Source of the DNA: Chionoecetes opilio
Taxonomy: Eukaryota > Arthropoda > Malacostraca > Decapoda > Majidae
NCBI GenBank assembly: GCA_016584305.1
Contig: JACEEZ010003531.1
Location: forward strand, 13,516 to 77,515
Length of the DNA: 64,000 nucleotides
Reading direction: 5' to 3'
Position numbers and translations under genes: made by a program. Positions 30,009 through 40,580 of this stretch are shown here, piece by piece (the stretch's first letter is position 1; every line of letters begins with the position of its first letter). Below the pieces are notes generated by a model. That model saw only the letters and a program-made list of their open reading frames with translations, made no database searches and was not told the DNA's origin.

Positions 30009-31670
30009 TCAGGGCTTGAACTTCCGTTTCTTCAAACTCCTAGAATGCTCAGCGGCAGGGATGTCTCTCTTCAGAGTCCAACAGTAATCAGCCATCATGA
30101 CTGCATCCCAGCGTCCCTGATACCTGGTCTCCATCACTTTCATGTCCTGATGGAATCTCTCCCCTTGCTCGTCGCTCATTGATCCCAGATTCTCAGGAAA
30201 CCGATCCATATGTGAGAATAAGTAATGCATTTTGATGCTCATGTTGCATCCGAGGTTTCTGAAAGCAGTCAGCATATTGGTGACAAGTTCTGCGTAGTTC
30301 CTGGCCTTGTTGTTGCCAAGAAAGTTCTTCACGACCAGAACAAAAGCCTTCCACGCTTCCAGTTCCACTTCGTTCATTGAGTTTTCAAACTCTGGATGAG
30401 CTGACGGAGTTGAGGACCGTCAAAGATGCCAGCTTTCAACTTCTCCATGGTCAATCCTGGAAAAGCGTGGCACAAGTAAGTGAAGCAGCCACCATCCTCG
30501 TCCAGAGCTTTGGTGAACCGTTTGATCAAGCCGAGCTTATGTGCAGCGGTGGGAAAAGTATCCTGTCTCTGTCCACCAGAGGGTTGTTCATGACGTTCCT
30601 TGCTCTGCAAGGCACCAATTCCTCTCGTACAGGCCAGTCCTTCTTTTTTGTAATGCTGAGCTCGGTCCCTACTATCCCACATGCACAGAAAGCACGGGTA
30701 CTTGGTGAACCCGGACTGTTGTCCCAACAAGAAGTTTACCATCTTCAGGTCAACACAAATCAACCACTCATGCTGATCATAACGAATTTTCTCCAGCATG
30801 TACTTCACCGCTTCATACTTCTCCTTCAGTGTAGTGGAGTGAGCGAGGGGTACAGAGGCAAACTGGTTGCTGTTGTGCAGCCGAACACATTTCAGCGATC
30901 GCTTGCAGCTGTCAATGAACAGTCTCCAATCTTCGGGTTGGTACTGTGGCACTCCAAGCTTGTGCAGAAGCTGCGCAATATCTGTACAGTACACCAAGTC
31001 CTTCTCTTCAGAGAAAAAATGTAGGTACTCTTGATGTCTGTTGCGGTAGAAGGTGATGCGAGCACCGTCAGAGAGGAGTTTTTTTAACCTTCAATCTGGA
31101 TGCCAACAGTTCGGCAGAGGACTTTGACAAGCTGAGGTCGCGAACTAGATCATTTAGATACTTTTGGGAAAAAGGATGTGGAGCATCATCGTCAAAAACC
31201 ACTTCTTCATTTTCTTCAACACTGGAGGAATCTTCGTCACTAATGTCAGGAAGTTCTCCAGAGACAGGTACTGGAATTTCATCACAATGAGCTACAGGAC
31301 GACGTGCTGATTCAAGATTAGGATAATTGAGGCTGCTCCGGTTCTTTCTGTTGCTCCCAGTCAAATCAATAGCGCAGAAGTAGCAAGTCAGTGCCATGGT
31401 TTGTCGGCTCCCTCCAAACCATGGGAATTCCAAACTTCAGACAACTCTTCTTGCCCTTGGTCTAACGACGCAGATACTCGGTGCATGTCTTGCATACCAT
31501 GTGTGGCGCCCAAGCTTTATCCTGGTCACCAAGTTTCATACCAAAATAAGTATGGTAAGCACGCTTTATGAAACTTGTGACTGGATTCCTGTTAGGAACA
31601 ACGGTGTATTCGCCGCAGATGTAGCAGAATACATCGGGCTTATTTTGCAAGATCTTCTGGCCGAATCCAT
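30009..31670 (-). pseudogene. Multicopy cysteine-rich protein family (VFCYICGEY), frameshifted
   Basis: Probable ATG at 31668-31670 (MDSARR), ten bases after a TTTTGCAG splice-acceptor-like site; stop at 30009-30011. Landmarks in order are VFCYICGEYTVVPNRNP, ITSFIKRAYHTYFG-like, HMVCKTCTEYLRR, CYFCAIDLTG, an acidic stretch DISDEDSSSVEENEEVVFDD, HPFSQKYLNDLVRDL, YCTDIAQLLHKLGVPQY, FLLGQQSGFTKYPCFLCMW, FPGLTMEKLKAGIFDG and YQGRWDAVMMADYCWTLKR. The repeated C-x2-C pairs suggest zinc binding. The family is found in many copies in arthropod and cnidarian genomes, probably spread by or derived from a transposon, with unknown function. Breaks lie near 30385, 30545-30620 (compensating), 31000-31070, 31440 and 31645, the last in an A homopolymer. 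Confidence 0.72.
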
Positions 31671-32178
31671 TTCATTCACCTGCAAAAGAAAAATACCAGT
31701 TAGTCGAGAATTGGCACATGTAAACACTTCAGAATTCGTTTATTTAAAGAAATAAGAAAGAATTTTGCATGATAATTCAAGAAGAAATGAATCAGTGCTT
31801 GGGTAGGGGGTATACCGAGGATCTGTAGCAGCCTCTATGCTACTGCAGTATCCTAGGCATGATGAATCAAGAAAAGGGAGTCTGCCTATTGGAAAGACCA
31901 TAGCAGATATCACACAACAAGGTGTCCCAAAGGGGGATGCAGTACTGCAGTGGGTTTAATACAAAAGTGTTCAAGTAAAGAAGTAAAAGTTGAAGAGAAG
32001 AAGAGGAAGAACAACAGAGGACTGTAAAATCCAGGGATCGTGATTCCGAAGAATTCCTAGTTGGTGACATTGTTTAGGACCACACCCTTGGAGCTATCTG
32101 AATTGGTGTAATTATTGGATTAGTGGAATTATCTACTGCAAGTAAGGTGTTGTATACCGAGGACAATTTCATATATAT
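31671..32178. other. Intergenic DNA upstream of the cysteine-rich family copy
   Basis: No gene or repeat recognised apart from the splice-site-like TTTTGCAG at the edge. Confidence 0.35.
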
Positions 32179-32515
32179 GGGGAGGCGGTAGCGGAGTGGT
32201 TAGCGTCTCCGACTGGCGTTCTCGGTGACCCGAGTTCGATCCCCGAAGAAACTCAAAACCTTTCTGCCCCGTCGAGTGGCCTAAGAACACCCACATGCCC
32301 TGCCCATTAACTCTACCTTCGATTGCGAGTGCATCGGAGGACACAGGGGGGCGGCATGAGCCTCTAATCACAGGCGTCACTATAAGAATCCTGCCTGCGC
32401 CACCATGGGCGAGGACCAACCATCATCACAGCCCTCAAGTGAACCTCCAGAGCCTGCCATCCGAGCCCTGGGTCACCACTGCCTACAGGCGCTATAGGCA
32501 CAAATATGTAAAAAA
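32179..32515 (+). mobile_element. tRNA-derived SINE, full length (copy 1)
   Basis: The head has a pol III A box (TAGCGGAGTGG) and B box (AGTTCGATCCCC) about 40 bases apart, as in a tRNA. A body follows with GTCGAGTGGCCTAAGAACAC, ATGCCCTGCCCATTAACTCT, CATCGGAGGACACAGGGGGG and TGCCTACAGGCGC, ending in an A-rich tail. A second copy lies inverted at 47466-47830, which proves that it is a dispersed family and not a single tRNA pseudogene. The body does not match a SINE core domain I can name. Confidence 0.85.
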
Positions 32516-32519
32516 AAAT

Positions 32520-32685
32520 ATAGAAAATACCCGTACATGTAAACAAAAACATAAAAAAACATCATGTGGCGATAGATCAAAAAGTTGACCTGCTTAAGGA
32601 AAATAAATGTGATTTTTGGCTTCAGTACATAAAAATTGTCCTAAATCAGCTAAAAAAAAATTAGACAATAAATTTGTTAACCAGT
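32520..32685 (+). repeat. Second copy of the LINE C 5' region
   Basis: ATACCCGTACATGTAAACAA followed by AAAAACATCATGTGG and TTAGACAATAAATTTGTT, nearly identical to 21340-21490 and in the same orientation. Confidence 0.8.
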
Positions 32686-32689
32686 GTAT

Positions 32690-32830
32690 TCTGTAAACAA
32701 AGCAGCAAGATATCCAATGTGAGCAAAACAACGCTTTTAAGGCACTTGAAATACATTGAGGATGATGACACAAGTGATGTGAGTGAAGGCAGTGACCTGG
32801 AACCCAAGCATGTGCGTGTTGGTCATCCTT
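32690..32830 (+). pseudogene. Possible helix-turn-helix (psq/pogo-like) fragment
   Basis: A short frame with ISNVSKTTLLRHLKYIEDDD. A 'SKTTLLRHLK' helix resembles the second helix of psq-type DNA-binding domains in pogo-like transposases. At about 45 residues with nothing around it, the assignment is weak. Confidence 0.25.
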
Positions 32831-34205
32831 TCCGCCTCCCCATTATTATTATTATTATTATTAGTTTATTGACAAAAGTTTCACAAACATTTTACCTTAT
32901 TACATGTATAATTCCTCATATTTGTCCAAATTTATACTCCTACATATTTCATATTAACCTAAAACAAACAAACAAAACACATCTACTATGGTGACACATC
33001 CCTTACGTACTATATAATTTCAATACATCATATATATAACTGCACAGATAGCCTACTTTATCCCTTGTACCCATCAAATTATCTATCCCAGAGAATGTGA
33101 AGAACAGCTCACAGAATGGTTGATAGTGTCCATGGGCAATTGGGCATGGTATGACATGTTTAAGTTTTTGGAGGTTTGAATAATTATAAAAAAAAAATAT
33201 ATGGTGGTCCGATTTACCCCAAAGTGTAGTCCAATTTACCCCATTTAGTGTAACAATGCGGTCCACAAATCTCCGTGCATTGTTAACAGAGCTACAATGG
33301 AAAATTTGTTTAAACTTAAATGTCATATAGGTAGTGACCCTCCTATGTTTGTATAGAGTTTTTGTTTGTTTATTACAATAAATATGGAAACTAGATCAAA
33401 GTTTGTCAAAACCTGTTCCAAATGACACCCCGTTCGACACTATAGACTTTTCCCTTCCAACGAAACCACAGTTGATGACGGTACCAACTAGACCAAACTG
33501 ATAGATCCGCTTGGTCAGTGGTCGGCTAGGTACTTTCTCGCATTACATAGCTTTTTCTCCCCCTCTAAGATTTATTTCACAAATTATGAAGTCTTGTATT
33601 ATGGTAGCGTGAACCAAAACACATTTCTTAGGCTTTTTGTCTCATGGAGGAGCGATGTGTATGAGTTCGCGATGAAATCCCCTTTTGTACACCTGTCTCC
33701 CTTCTCTGTGTGCACTTAGGCTCAGGGGACTCCACCTCTAACCTAACCTAAACTAATCTGAGTTAACCTAACTTAACCATTTCTGGCTGAAATAACTAGA
33801 TTTTTGAGTTTAAGAATACTCGGAATGAAGAAATCAACACTATGATGCAATTAAGAAACCTAGGACATTTGAAAGCCCACTACCGAAATAATACCCAAAT
33901 CCCTAGGTTTGTTTTCTATAGCCCCTCCTCCCCCCCTTCATAAACTAATGATTTGCGACAAAAATGAGTAACAGAATAATACAAAACATGGTATCGATTT
34001 GTTATATCAACTCTCTCCTTTTTCAGATGAAACTATATTTCTCTGATAGATTTTGATGTGTTTTGTAAGACTTCGATGATTGTTTTTCTTGGCAATCAGA
34101 ATTTTTTATTTTTACCTGCTTGACCTTACCTGTGAAAAGCTAATGATTTCTAGGAAAAACAAACTACACATTGTTTCAAAACACATCATAATCAGTTAAT
34201 TTGCA
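32830..34205. other. Intergenic DNA with an ATT microsatellite
   Basis: (ATT)n at 32842-32864 and scattered CTAACCTAACC motifs at 33738-33778. No genes are supported. Confidence 0.4.
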
Positions 34206-34330
34206 GAAATCAATCAATCATTGGGGCCATACACAGGGGGGCATGTCACCTCGCCCGCCATGTGACGCCATTCCCGGGGGTCACAACTCGCAATGTGTGG
34301 GTCCCCATGCAGGCTCCCTTCCCATGCCAA

Positions 34331-35172
34331 GTGTAACGCGAGAAATTACATTAATAGGGGAAGAGAGAAATAAACTAAGTACCCAAAAGCTACGAGGAAT
34401 TTTCCTCCACGCCCTCATTCCTGAATCCACGGTTAGGCTTATATTTTAAGCAGTAGTAAATTTGAACGTAGCGAAACGAGGTGAGAACGGGGATCTAGGT
34501 TAGGATAATTTTAGAAGCAGTCGAGCTCATTGAGTTAGTCGCCTGTGGGAGGTGATATTTCGCCTTGGGAAGGTATGTTATGAAATGTTGTTAACTAGAG
34601 GTGCACATGACTTACTGGTGATCCTTTTTGTTGACCGGATAATAAAGGTATTACTAGGTCCCAAGGTAGGACTGTTGGCGAGACCCGGGGGCCAAGCGCT
34701 CACAATTAGCAAGGGGGCAACTACAACAGTCACAGCCCGTTTAGCAGGAGAAAGAAGGAATAGAAAATAAGTGAGAGGAAACAGTGAAGTGGATAGACTA
34801 CGTATACATTATTAGGATAACGACTTGGCATTCTGGCGTATCGTTAAGGGGTAACTGCAACCGAAGTACAAAGTAGTAAACTAATTAGGATAAGCTTAGC
34901 ATTCGGTGCGTATCGCTAGGAGGAAGAAATTAATATTAAGATAACTTGTGAATGTATAATATTCCAGGAGACAGTAAAGAGTTAAATATTATAACTAGAA
35001 ATATATTAACGCGTGTCATTCGTTCCAACCAGTACTTTATTTTCTTAAATCTTTATTTTGTTCATTCTATTTTTCCCACTTTAATTGGTGGTGGCGCGAG
35101 TAACCAGGCTGTAATACACTCCCAGGTGGGCACTACAATGGTACAACGGTGAGATGGTCATTTTGACCACTA
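34331..35172. mobile_element. Candidate LTR-type insertion inside RTE-2
   Basis: The 842-bp interval begins TGTAACGCGAGAAATT and ends GACCACTACA, so TG...CA. RTE sequence is continuous on both sides. Near its right end GGTGGTGGCGCGAGTAACC resembles the sequence seen at LTR/primer-site junctions. A short internal duplication (AGGATAA...TGGCATTC/GCATTCGG) lies at 34805-34925. No clean target duplication is visible. A solo LTR or small non-autonomous LTR element is the likeliest reading. Confidence 0.5.
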
Positions 35173-35427
35173 CACAGCTTCTCGAGGAAACATCAAATTT
35201 CCCCAGCACGAGCCTTGTGGGCCCCCCTTGGCTTCTCCTGGCTGGATTGTCTTACAGATACAACCATGGGAGGGGTAAATTTCAAGTTAGCGTGCACATG
35301 CCCTATAGCCAATAGCGCGACGGACTGTAAAAGGCCTCGTTAAGTTCCGGTGCATCGCTGATTTTACCGTATCATCCAGATTCTGCGAAGAACTAATACC
35401 AAGGGATCGATCGCCTCTTCAATCGCT

Positions 35428-35852
35428 ATTTATGTCCTCGTCTGATGCTGTCTTCATCTTAAATCACCGCCGCAAGTTCTCTCTTGCTATCTTCTACCCT
35501 TATTTTCTGCTACTGCTCCTGAACTTTCTAATGCAGCCTCCCCCCCTCCCCGCCTCACTGCACAAACCTTTCATTCTATCCTATTCTGTTCATCTTCTAA
35601 TGCGAGAGTTAACAGCATCTTACTCTTTCATCCTTTCACTGGTAAACTCTGGAACTCTCTTCCTTTTTTTTTTCCACCTTCCTAAGACTTAAATCTTCAA
35701 AGAGGAGTGACAAGAACCTCCCAAACTATGACACATCCCTGGTTTTTTTTTATTCTCTTACTGTCTTCTTTATTGGGACTGGCAACTAAGCGGGCTTTGT
35801 GTTACCTATTTTGTTTGTGCCCCTTTGGCCAGTCTTTTTATGTAAAAAAAAA
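35428..35852 (+). mobile_element. LINE family A, 3'-end fragment (copy A4) inside RTE-2
   Basis: Degraded equivalents of the A1/A2 C-terminus (NHRRKFSLAIFYPYF, then SLVNSGTLF in another frame). It ends with the shared 3' UTR GGGACTGGCAACTAAGCGGG and a poly(A) run at 35844-35854. It is 5'-truncated and bounded on both sides by RTE sequence. Confidence 0.8.
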
Positions 35853-36163
35853 AAATCCTTTTTGCCAATCCGCCATATGACTTCTTGATGTGACCCGCTG
35901 TCATTCCGAACTGCGCTACCAAGGTATGTAAAACTTTCCAAGATCCCAATGTCCTCATCGCACATATAAACAGGCTGTACTGTTTCATCTAGTAAGCCTC
36001 CAAACACCTGGACCTTGGTCTTGAGCCAGGAGACCTCAAGTCCCAAAGGCTTTGCCTCCTCGTGCAGCGCCTCGAGAGCCATCACCAGGACCTCCAGCGA
36101 CTCGGCAAAGATTACTGCATCATCGGCAAAAACAAGATCATTGATCTTGGTATTGCCGAGGTT

Positions 36164-37285
36164 TACATACCCTTATTGTGGCACGAGCTGGCAACTCAGT
36201 AGCGATCCACCTCCCAGGGCTTTAGTGTGGGGGCTTGTGCTAGGCATACTCTATATGCTGACGTCACCGTGCGCCTCCGTGTTCACCCGTTAGCGTTGCA
36301 TTACTTAATGCAGCGCTTGCCTGAAGACACTATCTGCAGTGACGCCTGAGTGCTCAATGTACAGCAGTATTGCATTTCAAGATTTAAGTATCAGTCACCA
36401 TTTTCAGTATCAGTCAGTACAAGTACTACAATCTGTGCAGTTTGGCATTTTTTAGTGATCTATTGTGGACGGGAATAGAGGTAACCTATCGGATAATTCG
36501 GACTTGCTGAATGAATAGTAGCTATGTACGTTTATTTGGTGGATAATGTCAAGCGTGCTGAGGACAAGTGAAAGGAGGGAAGAGAATACAAACATTATTG
36601 ACAAGATTTCACACTGGAGTCAGAGGTGTGAAATGAGATAAATCAAGTAATGTGAAGAGAAGAATTGTAAGAGTTACAAGCAGACAAATGTGGAATTACT
36701 GCGAAATTACCGCGAAAGTTGCAATTAATTACGATAATCGACATGGAATGTAAATTATTGAAATTAATTTGTGGAATTAAATTACCGGAAATTAGTACGA
36801 CAAACAAAGAAGTAAAGACTTAAGGTAAATGTACGTTAATTTTCACCTGAGACAATAAATAAGATACCGGAGAGAATATAACTCTAAAGATAAGAATTAT
36901 GGAAATGTATTGTACAAGGATTGACCTAGGTGGAATATACTACAGAAAAAGAAACTAGAAGCATGTTTTTGGCTGAAAGAATAAATATGTCGTGGGAAGA
37001 AATGAAGTAGGAAGTCATACAATAGAGAGATCTAGAAATATAGCCTACCTACCTACCCTTGCACTGTGGAATAACCTGTAAAGGAGGTCAAAATCTAAGC
37101 ATTTTGTTCCGTCTAGTTTTTTTCAGCAAAACTGTTCTCAAACTAACAATTTCTGGACTGCAAAGTTGCAAGCCGTCACACACAAGAATCGTTGCCTGCA
37201 TCACCTAGTCAGCTTGTTCACTGTAAACAAACATGGTTCTTTAGTGGTTGTGTTTAACCACTGTGTTGTTTCGTCCTAAGTTATT
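36164..37285. other. AT-rich intergenic DNA
   Basis: Past the RTE-2 end I find no recognisable element or gene. Confidence 0.35.
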
Positions 37286-37294
37286 TTTCATTAA

Positions 37295-37560
37295 AACCTA
37301 TAAGGTTAGGTTATGTTTCATTAAAACCTATAAGGTTAGGTTAGGTTTCATTAAAACCTATAGGTTTAGGTTAGGTTTCATTAAAACAAATGTTCTTATG
37401 GTTAGTTAGGTTTCATTAAACCTATAAGGTTAGGTTAGGTTTCATTAAAACCTATAGGTTAGGTTAGTTTCATTAAAACCTATAAGGTTAGGTTAGGTTT
37501 CATTAAATCTGGTTAGGTTAGGTTTCATTAAAATATATAAGGTAAGGTTAGGTTTATTTA
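37295..37560. repeat. GGTTAGG-bearing minisatellite, about 30-bp unit
   Basis: About nine copies of TTTCATTAAAACCTATAAGG followed by TTAGGTTAGG. The TTAGG core equals the arthropod telomere repeat, but the unit is 30 bp and interspersed, so it is not a telomere. Confidence 0.85.
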
Positions 37561-37981
37561 TTTATTTATTTTTTTCTTTGTTTTTTTCTTTGCGCAAAAT
37601 AAAACTATCTCCATTACAACACGCACCTATTGTAGGCCAAGAAAAAATAGTCTGTCTCTGAAAACGACCGCGAAACTCTCGTCCATTATTACCGACGGCT
37701 ATAATTACGTGCCTTGTAATGCATTAAGTTGTAGTAGAACAATTTCTTTCATGACATCGTAAAAAAAAGTAAGCTGAAAGGCTTGTGGAGCCCGCCAACT
37801 TCTGCGGATTATGCACCCAAAAACATAGTTACCGAAATAGGAAATGTAGGTACTTATTACTTCTATTGCCGTTTCTTTAGCTGTGCTTTCCTGTGCCTGT
37901 ATGTTTGTTTTTTGTGCAATGAATTTTCTAAATTCAAATAAGTGAGGTTAAGTTTTGGTTAGGTTAGGAGGCATTCATGAT

Positions 37982-38881
37982 TCAAACACCACTGTGTGTC
38001 AGGGTGTGTCTGGTGAGGTCACTCTTTGTAGTAAATCTTTTCCCACACTCTAAACATTCATAATTCTTAACACTGTGTGTCAAGGTGTGTGTGGTGAGGT
38101 GACCCATTGTAGCAAATCTTTTCCCACACTCTAAACATTCATAATTCTTAACACCACTGTGTGTCAGGGTGTGTATGGTGAGGTGACCCATTGTAGCAAA
38201 TCTTTTCCCACACTCTAAACATTCATAATTCTTAACACCACTGTGTGTCAGGGTGTGTGAGGTGAGGTCACTCTTTGTAGTAAATCTTTTCCCACACTCT
38301 AGGCATTCATGATTCTTAACACCACTGTGTGTCAGGGTGTGTTTGGTGAGCTGACTCTTTCTAGCAAATCTTGTCCCACACTCTAAACATTCATAATTCT
38401 TAACACCACTGTGTGTCAGGGTGTGTGTGGTGAGGTGACCCATTGTAACAAATCTTTTCCCACACTCTAAACATTCATAATTCTTAACACCACTGTGTGC
38501 CAAGGTGTGTATGGTGAGGTGACCCATTGTAGCAAATCTTTTCCCACACTCTAAACATTCATAATTCTTAACACCACTGTGTGTCAGGGTGTGTGTGGTG
38601 AGGTGACCCATTTTAGCAAATCTTTTCCCACACTCTAAACATTCATAATTCTTAACACCACTGTGTGTCAGGGTGTGTTCGGTGAGTTGACTCTTTGTAG
38701 TAAATCTTTTCCCACACTCTAAATATTCATAATTCTTAACACCACTGTGTGTCAGGGTGTGTCTGGTGAGTTCAGAACGGGTATAAAACCTTTTCCCACA
38801 CTCTAGGCATTCATGGTTCTTAACACCACTGTGTGTCAGGGTGTGTCTGGTGAGGTCACTCTTTGTAGAATCTTTTCCCAC
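37982..38881 (-). CDS. C2H2 zinc-finger array, ten intact-spaced fingers
   Basis: An open frame of 299 residues with fingers of the form C-x2-C-x12-H-x3-H every 28 residues, for example [21 protein letters not shown]. One finger has Tyr for its first Cys (YLECGKRF). Finger helices vary among MGHLTTH, KSDLTRH, KSQLTKH and RSELTRH types, so they would contact different bases. The linker is HSGVKNYE, not the usual TGEKPY/F. The penultimate linker has lost one Gly. The array ends abruptly with SGV and TGA at 37982-37984, as in many terminal exons. The N-terminus enters from broken fingers upstream, where a 2-base deletion at about 38867 breaks the frame (MGKDSTKS in place of a normal finger). It is probably a nuclear DNA-binding protein or its pseudogene. 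Confidence 0.75.
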   Translation of the reverse strand: MGKDSTKSDLTRHTLTHSGVKNHECLECGKRFYTRSELTRHTLTHSGVKNYEYLECGKRFTTKSQLTEHTLTHSGVKNYECLECGKRFAKMGHLTTHTLTHSGVKNYECLECGKRFATMGHLTIHTLAHSGVKNYECLECGKRFVTMGHLTTHTLTHSGVKNYECLECGTRFARKSQLTKHTLTHSGVKNHECLECGKRFTTKSDLTSHTLTHSGVKNYECLECGKRFATMGHLTIHTLTHSGVKNYECLECGKRFATMGHLTTHTLTHSVKNYECLECGKRFTTKSDLTRHTLTHSGV

Positions 38882-39450
38882 ACTCTAAACATTCATAATT
38901 CTCAACACCACTGTGTGTCAGGGTGTGTGTGGTGAGGTGACCCATTGTAGCAAATTTTTTCCCACACTCTAAACATTCATAATTCTTAACACCACTGTGT
39001 CAGGGTGTGTATGGTGAGGTCACTCTTTCTAGTAAATCTTTTCCCACACTCTAAACATTCATAATTTTTAACACCACAGTGTGTCAGGGTGTGTGGTGAG
39101 GTCACTCTTTGTAGTAAATCTTTTCCCACACTCTAAACATTCATAATTCTTAACACCACTGTGTGTCAGGGTGTGTGGTGAGGTCACTCTTTGTAGTAAA
39201 TCTTTTCCCACACTCTAAACATTCATAATTCTTAACACCACTGTGTGTCAGGGTGTGTGGGTGAGGTCACTCTTTGTAGTAAATCTTTCCCACACTCTAG
39301 GCATTCATGATTCTTAACACCACTGTGTGTCAGGGTGTGTGGTGAGTGACTCTTTCTAGAAATCTTGTCCCACACTCTAAACATTCATAATTTTAACACC
39401 ACTGTTGTTGTTCTGAGTGAGTTGACTCTTTGTAGTAAATCTTTTCAATC
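38882..39450 (-). pseudogene. Seven further zinc-finger units, frameshifted
   Basis: The 84-bp finger repeat continues upstream of the open part for about seven more units. They carry short deletions, such as GTGTGTGG where intact units have GTGTGTGTGG, that throw the frame. If these are sequencing errors, the full array would have about 17 to 18 fingers. The repeat stops at about 39445 with no start codon or other domain recognised. Confidence 0.7.
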
Positions 39451-39898
39451 GAGTCATGCGAGAGACTGTGGCTGTTATATGAACGGCTTTTAAATGTAAT
39501 CTACATGTACAATAGTCACTGTGAAATTTTTAATACTTGTTAAACGTATTGAATTATAATTGCAAAAACTTACTGATTTATATCGAATATCTTTAAAGTA
39601 ATCACTATGGATTTTGAATTGACTAAGAAAGTTGACTTCAAATTTGCAGACAAAGACGATCACGAGCGACTGCCTCAGACTGACTGATTCAGACGGACTA
39701 ACTAGTCAGAGCGAGAAAAATAGTCACCAAACAACGAAGCTCGACTAACTAGACGGAAAAAGTGCTAGTGTGACGCCTCCTTAAGGAGGCAGTACAGGCC
39801 AAAAATATTAATGACTTCAAAGCCAAGGAAGATTGTAGTTTTGGAGACAGGACAGTACGAATCCAGTACGCTTATTCTGCGAATCACTACTAAATGAA
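39451..39898. other. Intergenic DNA, possible 5' flank of the zinc-finger locus
   Basis: No conserved domain or promoter element is recognisable in the 450 bases upstream of the array. Confidence 0.35.
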
Positions 39899-39900
39899 TA

Positions 39901-40578
39901 CAGGGAGGTCCCGAAGATACGAGCAGTTAGGTTCCACCTGGCATACTCGTAAAGCGAAATCTCGTATAACGAAACACATAACTAATGGTAAAACATAGGT
40001 TTGGTTCCAGGACCCCATCAATTATATAATAAAAACAATAAAAAAATAACAGTTTTTTCAAGCTAAAATAAACTATAGAACACAACACCACAGCGTCATA
40101 TTACCCACACTGTACTACCTATTCTGTAGAAAAAGCATTCTGAAGAGAAAATAGCACACAAAATAACATAACTGCACATTAATTAAACATAAAACATGAA
40201 TAACAAGAAAAAAAGACTTTAATGTGGGGGACCCCGGGGGGGGGGGATTACAAGGAAGGTAGGGGGTTACCCGGTCCCAATTTTGGAGCCGCACACCTTC
40301 TAATTACCCCTAAAGGTCGGGCCCGCGCCTTTGTTTAAATTTTACCCTTAAAGGGCAGGGGCTTGCTGGGGGTGACCTATGGGGTAAACCAAATCTCCCT
40401 TTGTCCCCCCCCGGAGGGTAGGGGGGGGGCTTTTTTGAATTTGAAAATTTTACTCCCCCCAATTTTGAATGTCGAAATCATTGGATTTTCGATCTTTTAA
40501 AAATTGAAAATAGACCCAATTTACACTTTTTGTTCATCGGATTCTCGTATACAATTTCTTAAAACCGGGACCCCCCTG
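39901..40578. mobile_element. TA-flanked MITE with Tigger/pogo-like termini
   Basis: CAGGGAGGTCCCGAAGATAC at 39901 and its inverted counterpart GGGACCCCCCTG ending at 40578, flanked by TA on both sides (39899-39900 and 40579-40580). TA target duplication and a CAGGGG-GTCCC terminus are typical of the Tigger/pogo branch of Tc1-mariner. The left interior has a partial duplication (CTCGTAAAGCGAAATCTCG then TATAACGAA). No transposase frame is present. The right half is homopolymer-rich, so internal sequence is unreliable. Confidence 0.6.
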
Positions 40579-40580
40579 TA

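Larger units (their letters stand above)
34206..36163 (-). mobile_element. RTE-like LINE, 3' half, interrupted twice (RTE-2)
   Basis: The 3' tail (ATCAATCAATCATTGGGG, minus strand) starts at 34206. The coding region continues upstream in three blocks, 34206-34330, 35173-35427 and 35853-36163, each colinear with the complement of RTE-1 (14284 back to about 13450). The last block reads VSWLKTKVQVFGGLLDETVQ and LESFTYLGSAV. The gaps are filled by a probable LTR element and a LINE A copy. About 150 bp of RTE corresponding to 13730-13880 of copy 1 is missing at the LINE A insertion. Confidence 0.85.

Noticed and set aside
30377..31755. Plus-strand open frames of 215 and 119 residues
   Set aside because: They are opposite the recognisable minus-strand VFCYICGEY family gene.
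32179..32260. A functional tRNA gene
   Set aside because: The A and B boxes are good, but the region continues into a repeated body with an A-rich tail and has a second dispersed copy, so it is a SINE head.
37295..37560. Internal telomere array
   Set aside because: TTAGG occurs only as a pair within each 30-bp unit, not as a continuous run.
37982..39450. CRISPR-like or satellite array
   Set aside because: The regular 84-bp unit encodes C2H2 fingers with conserved Cys and His spacing.
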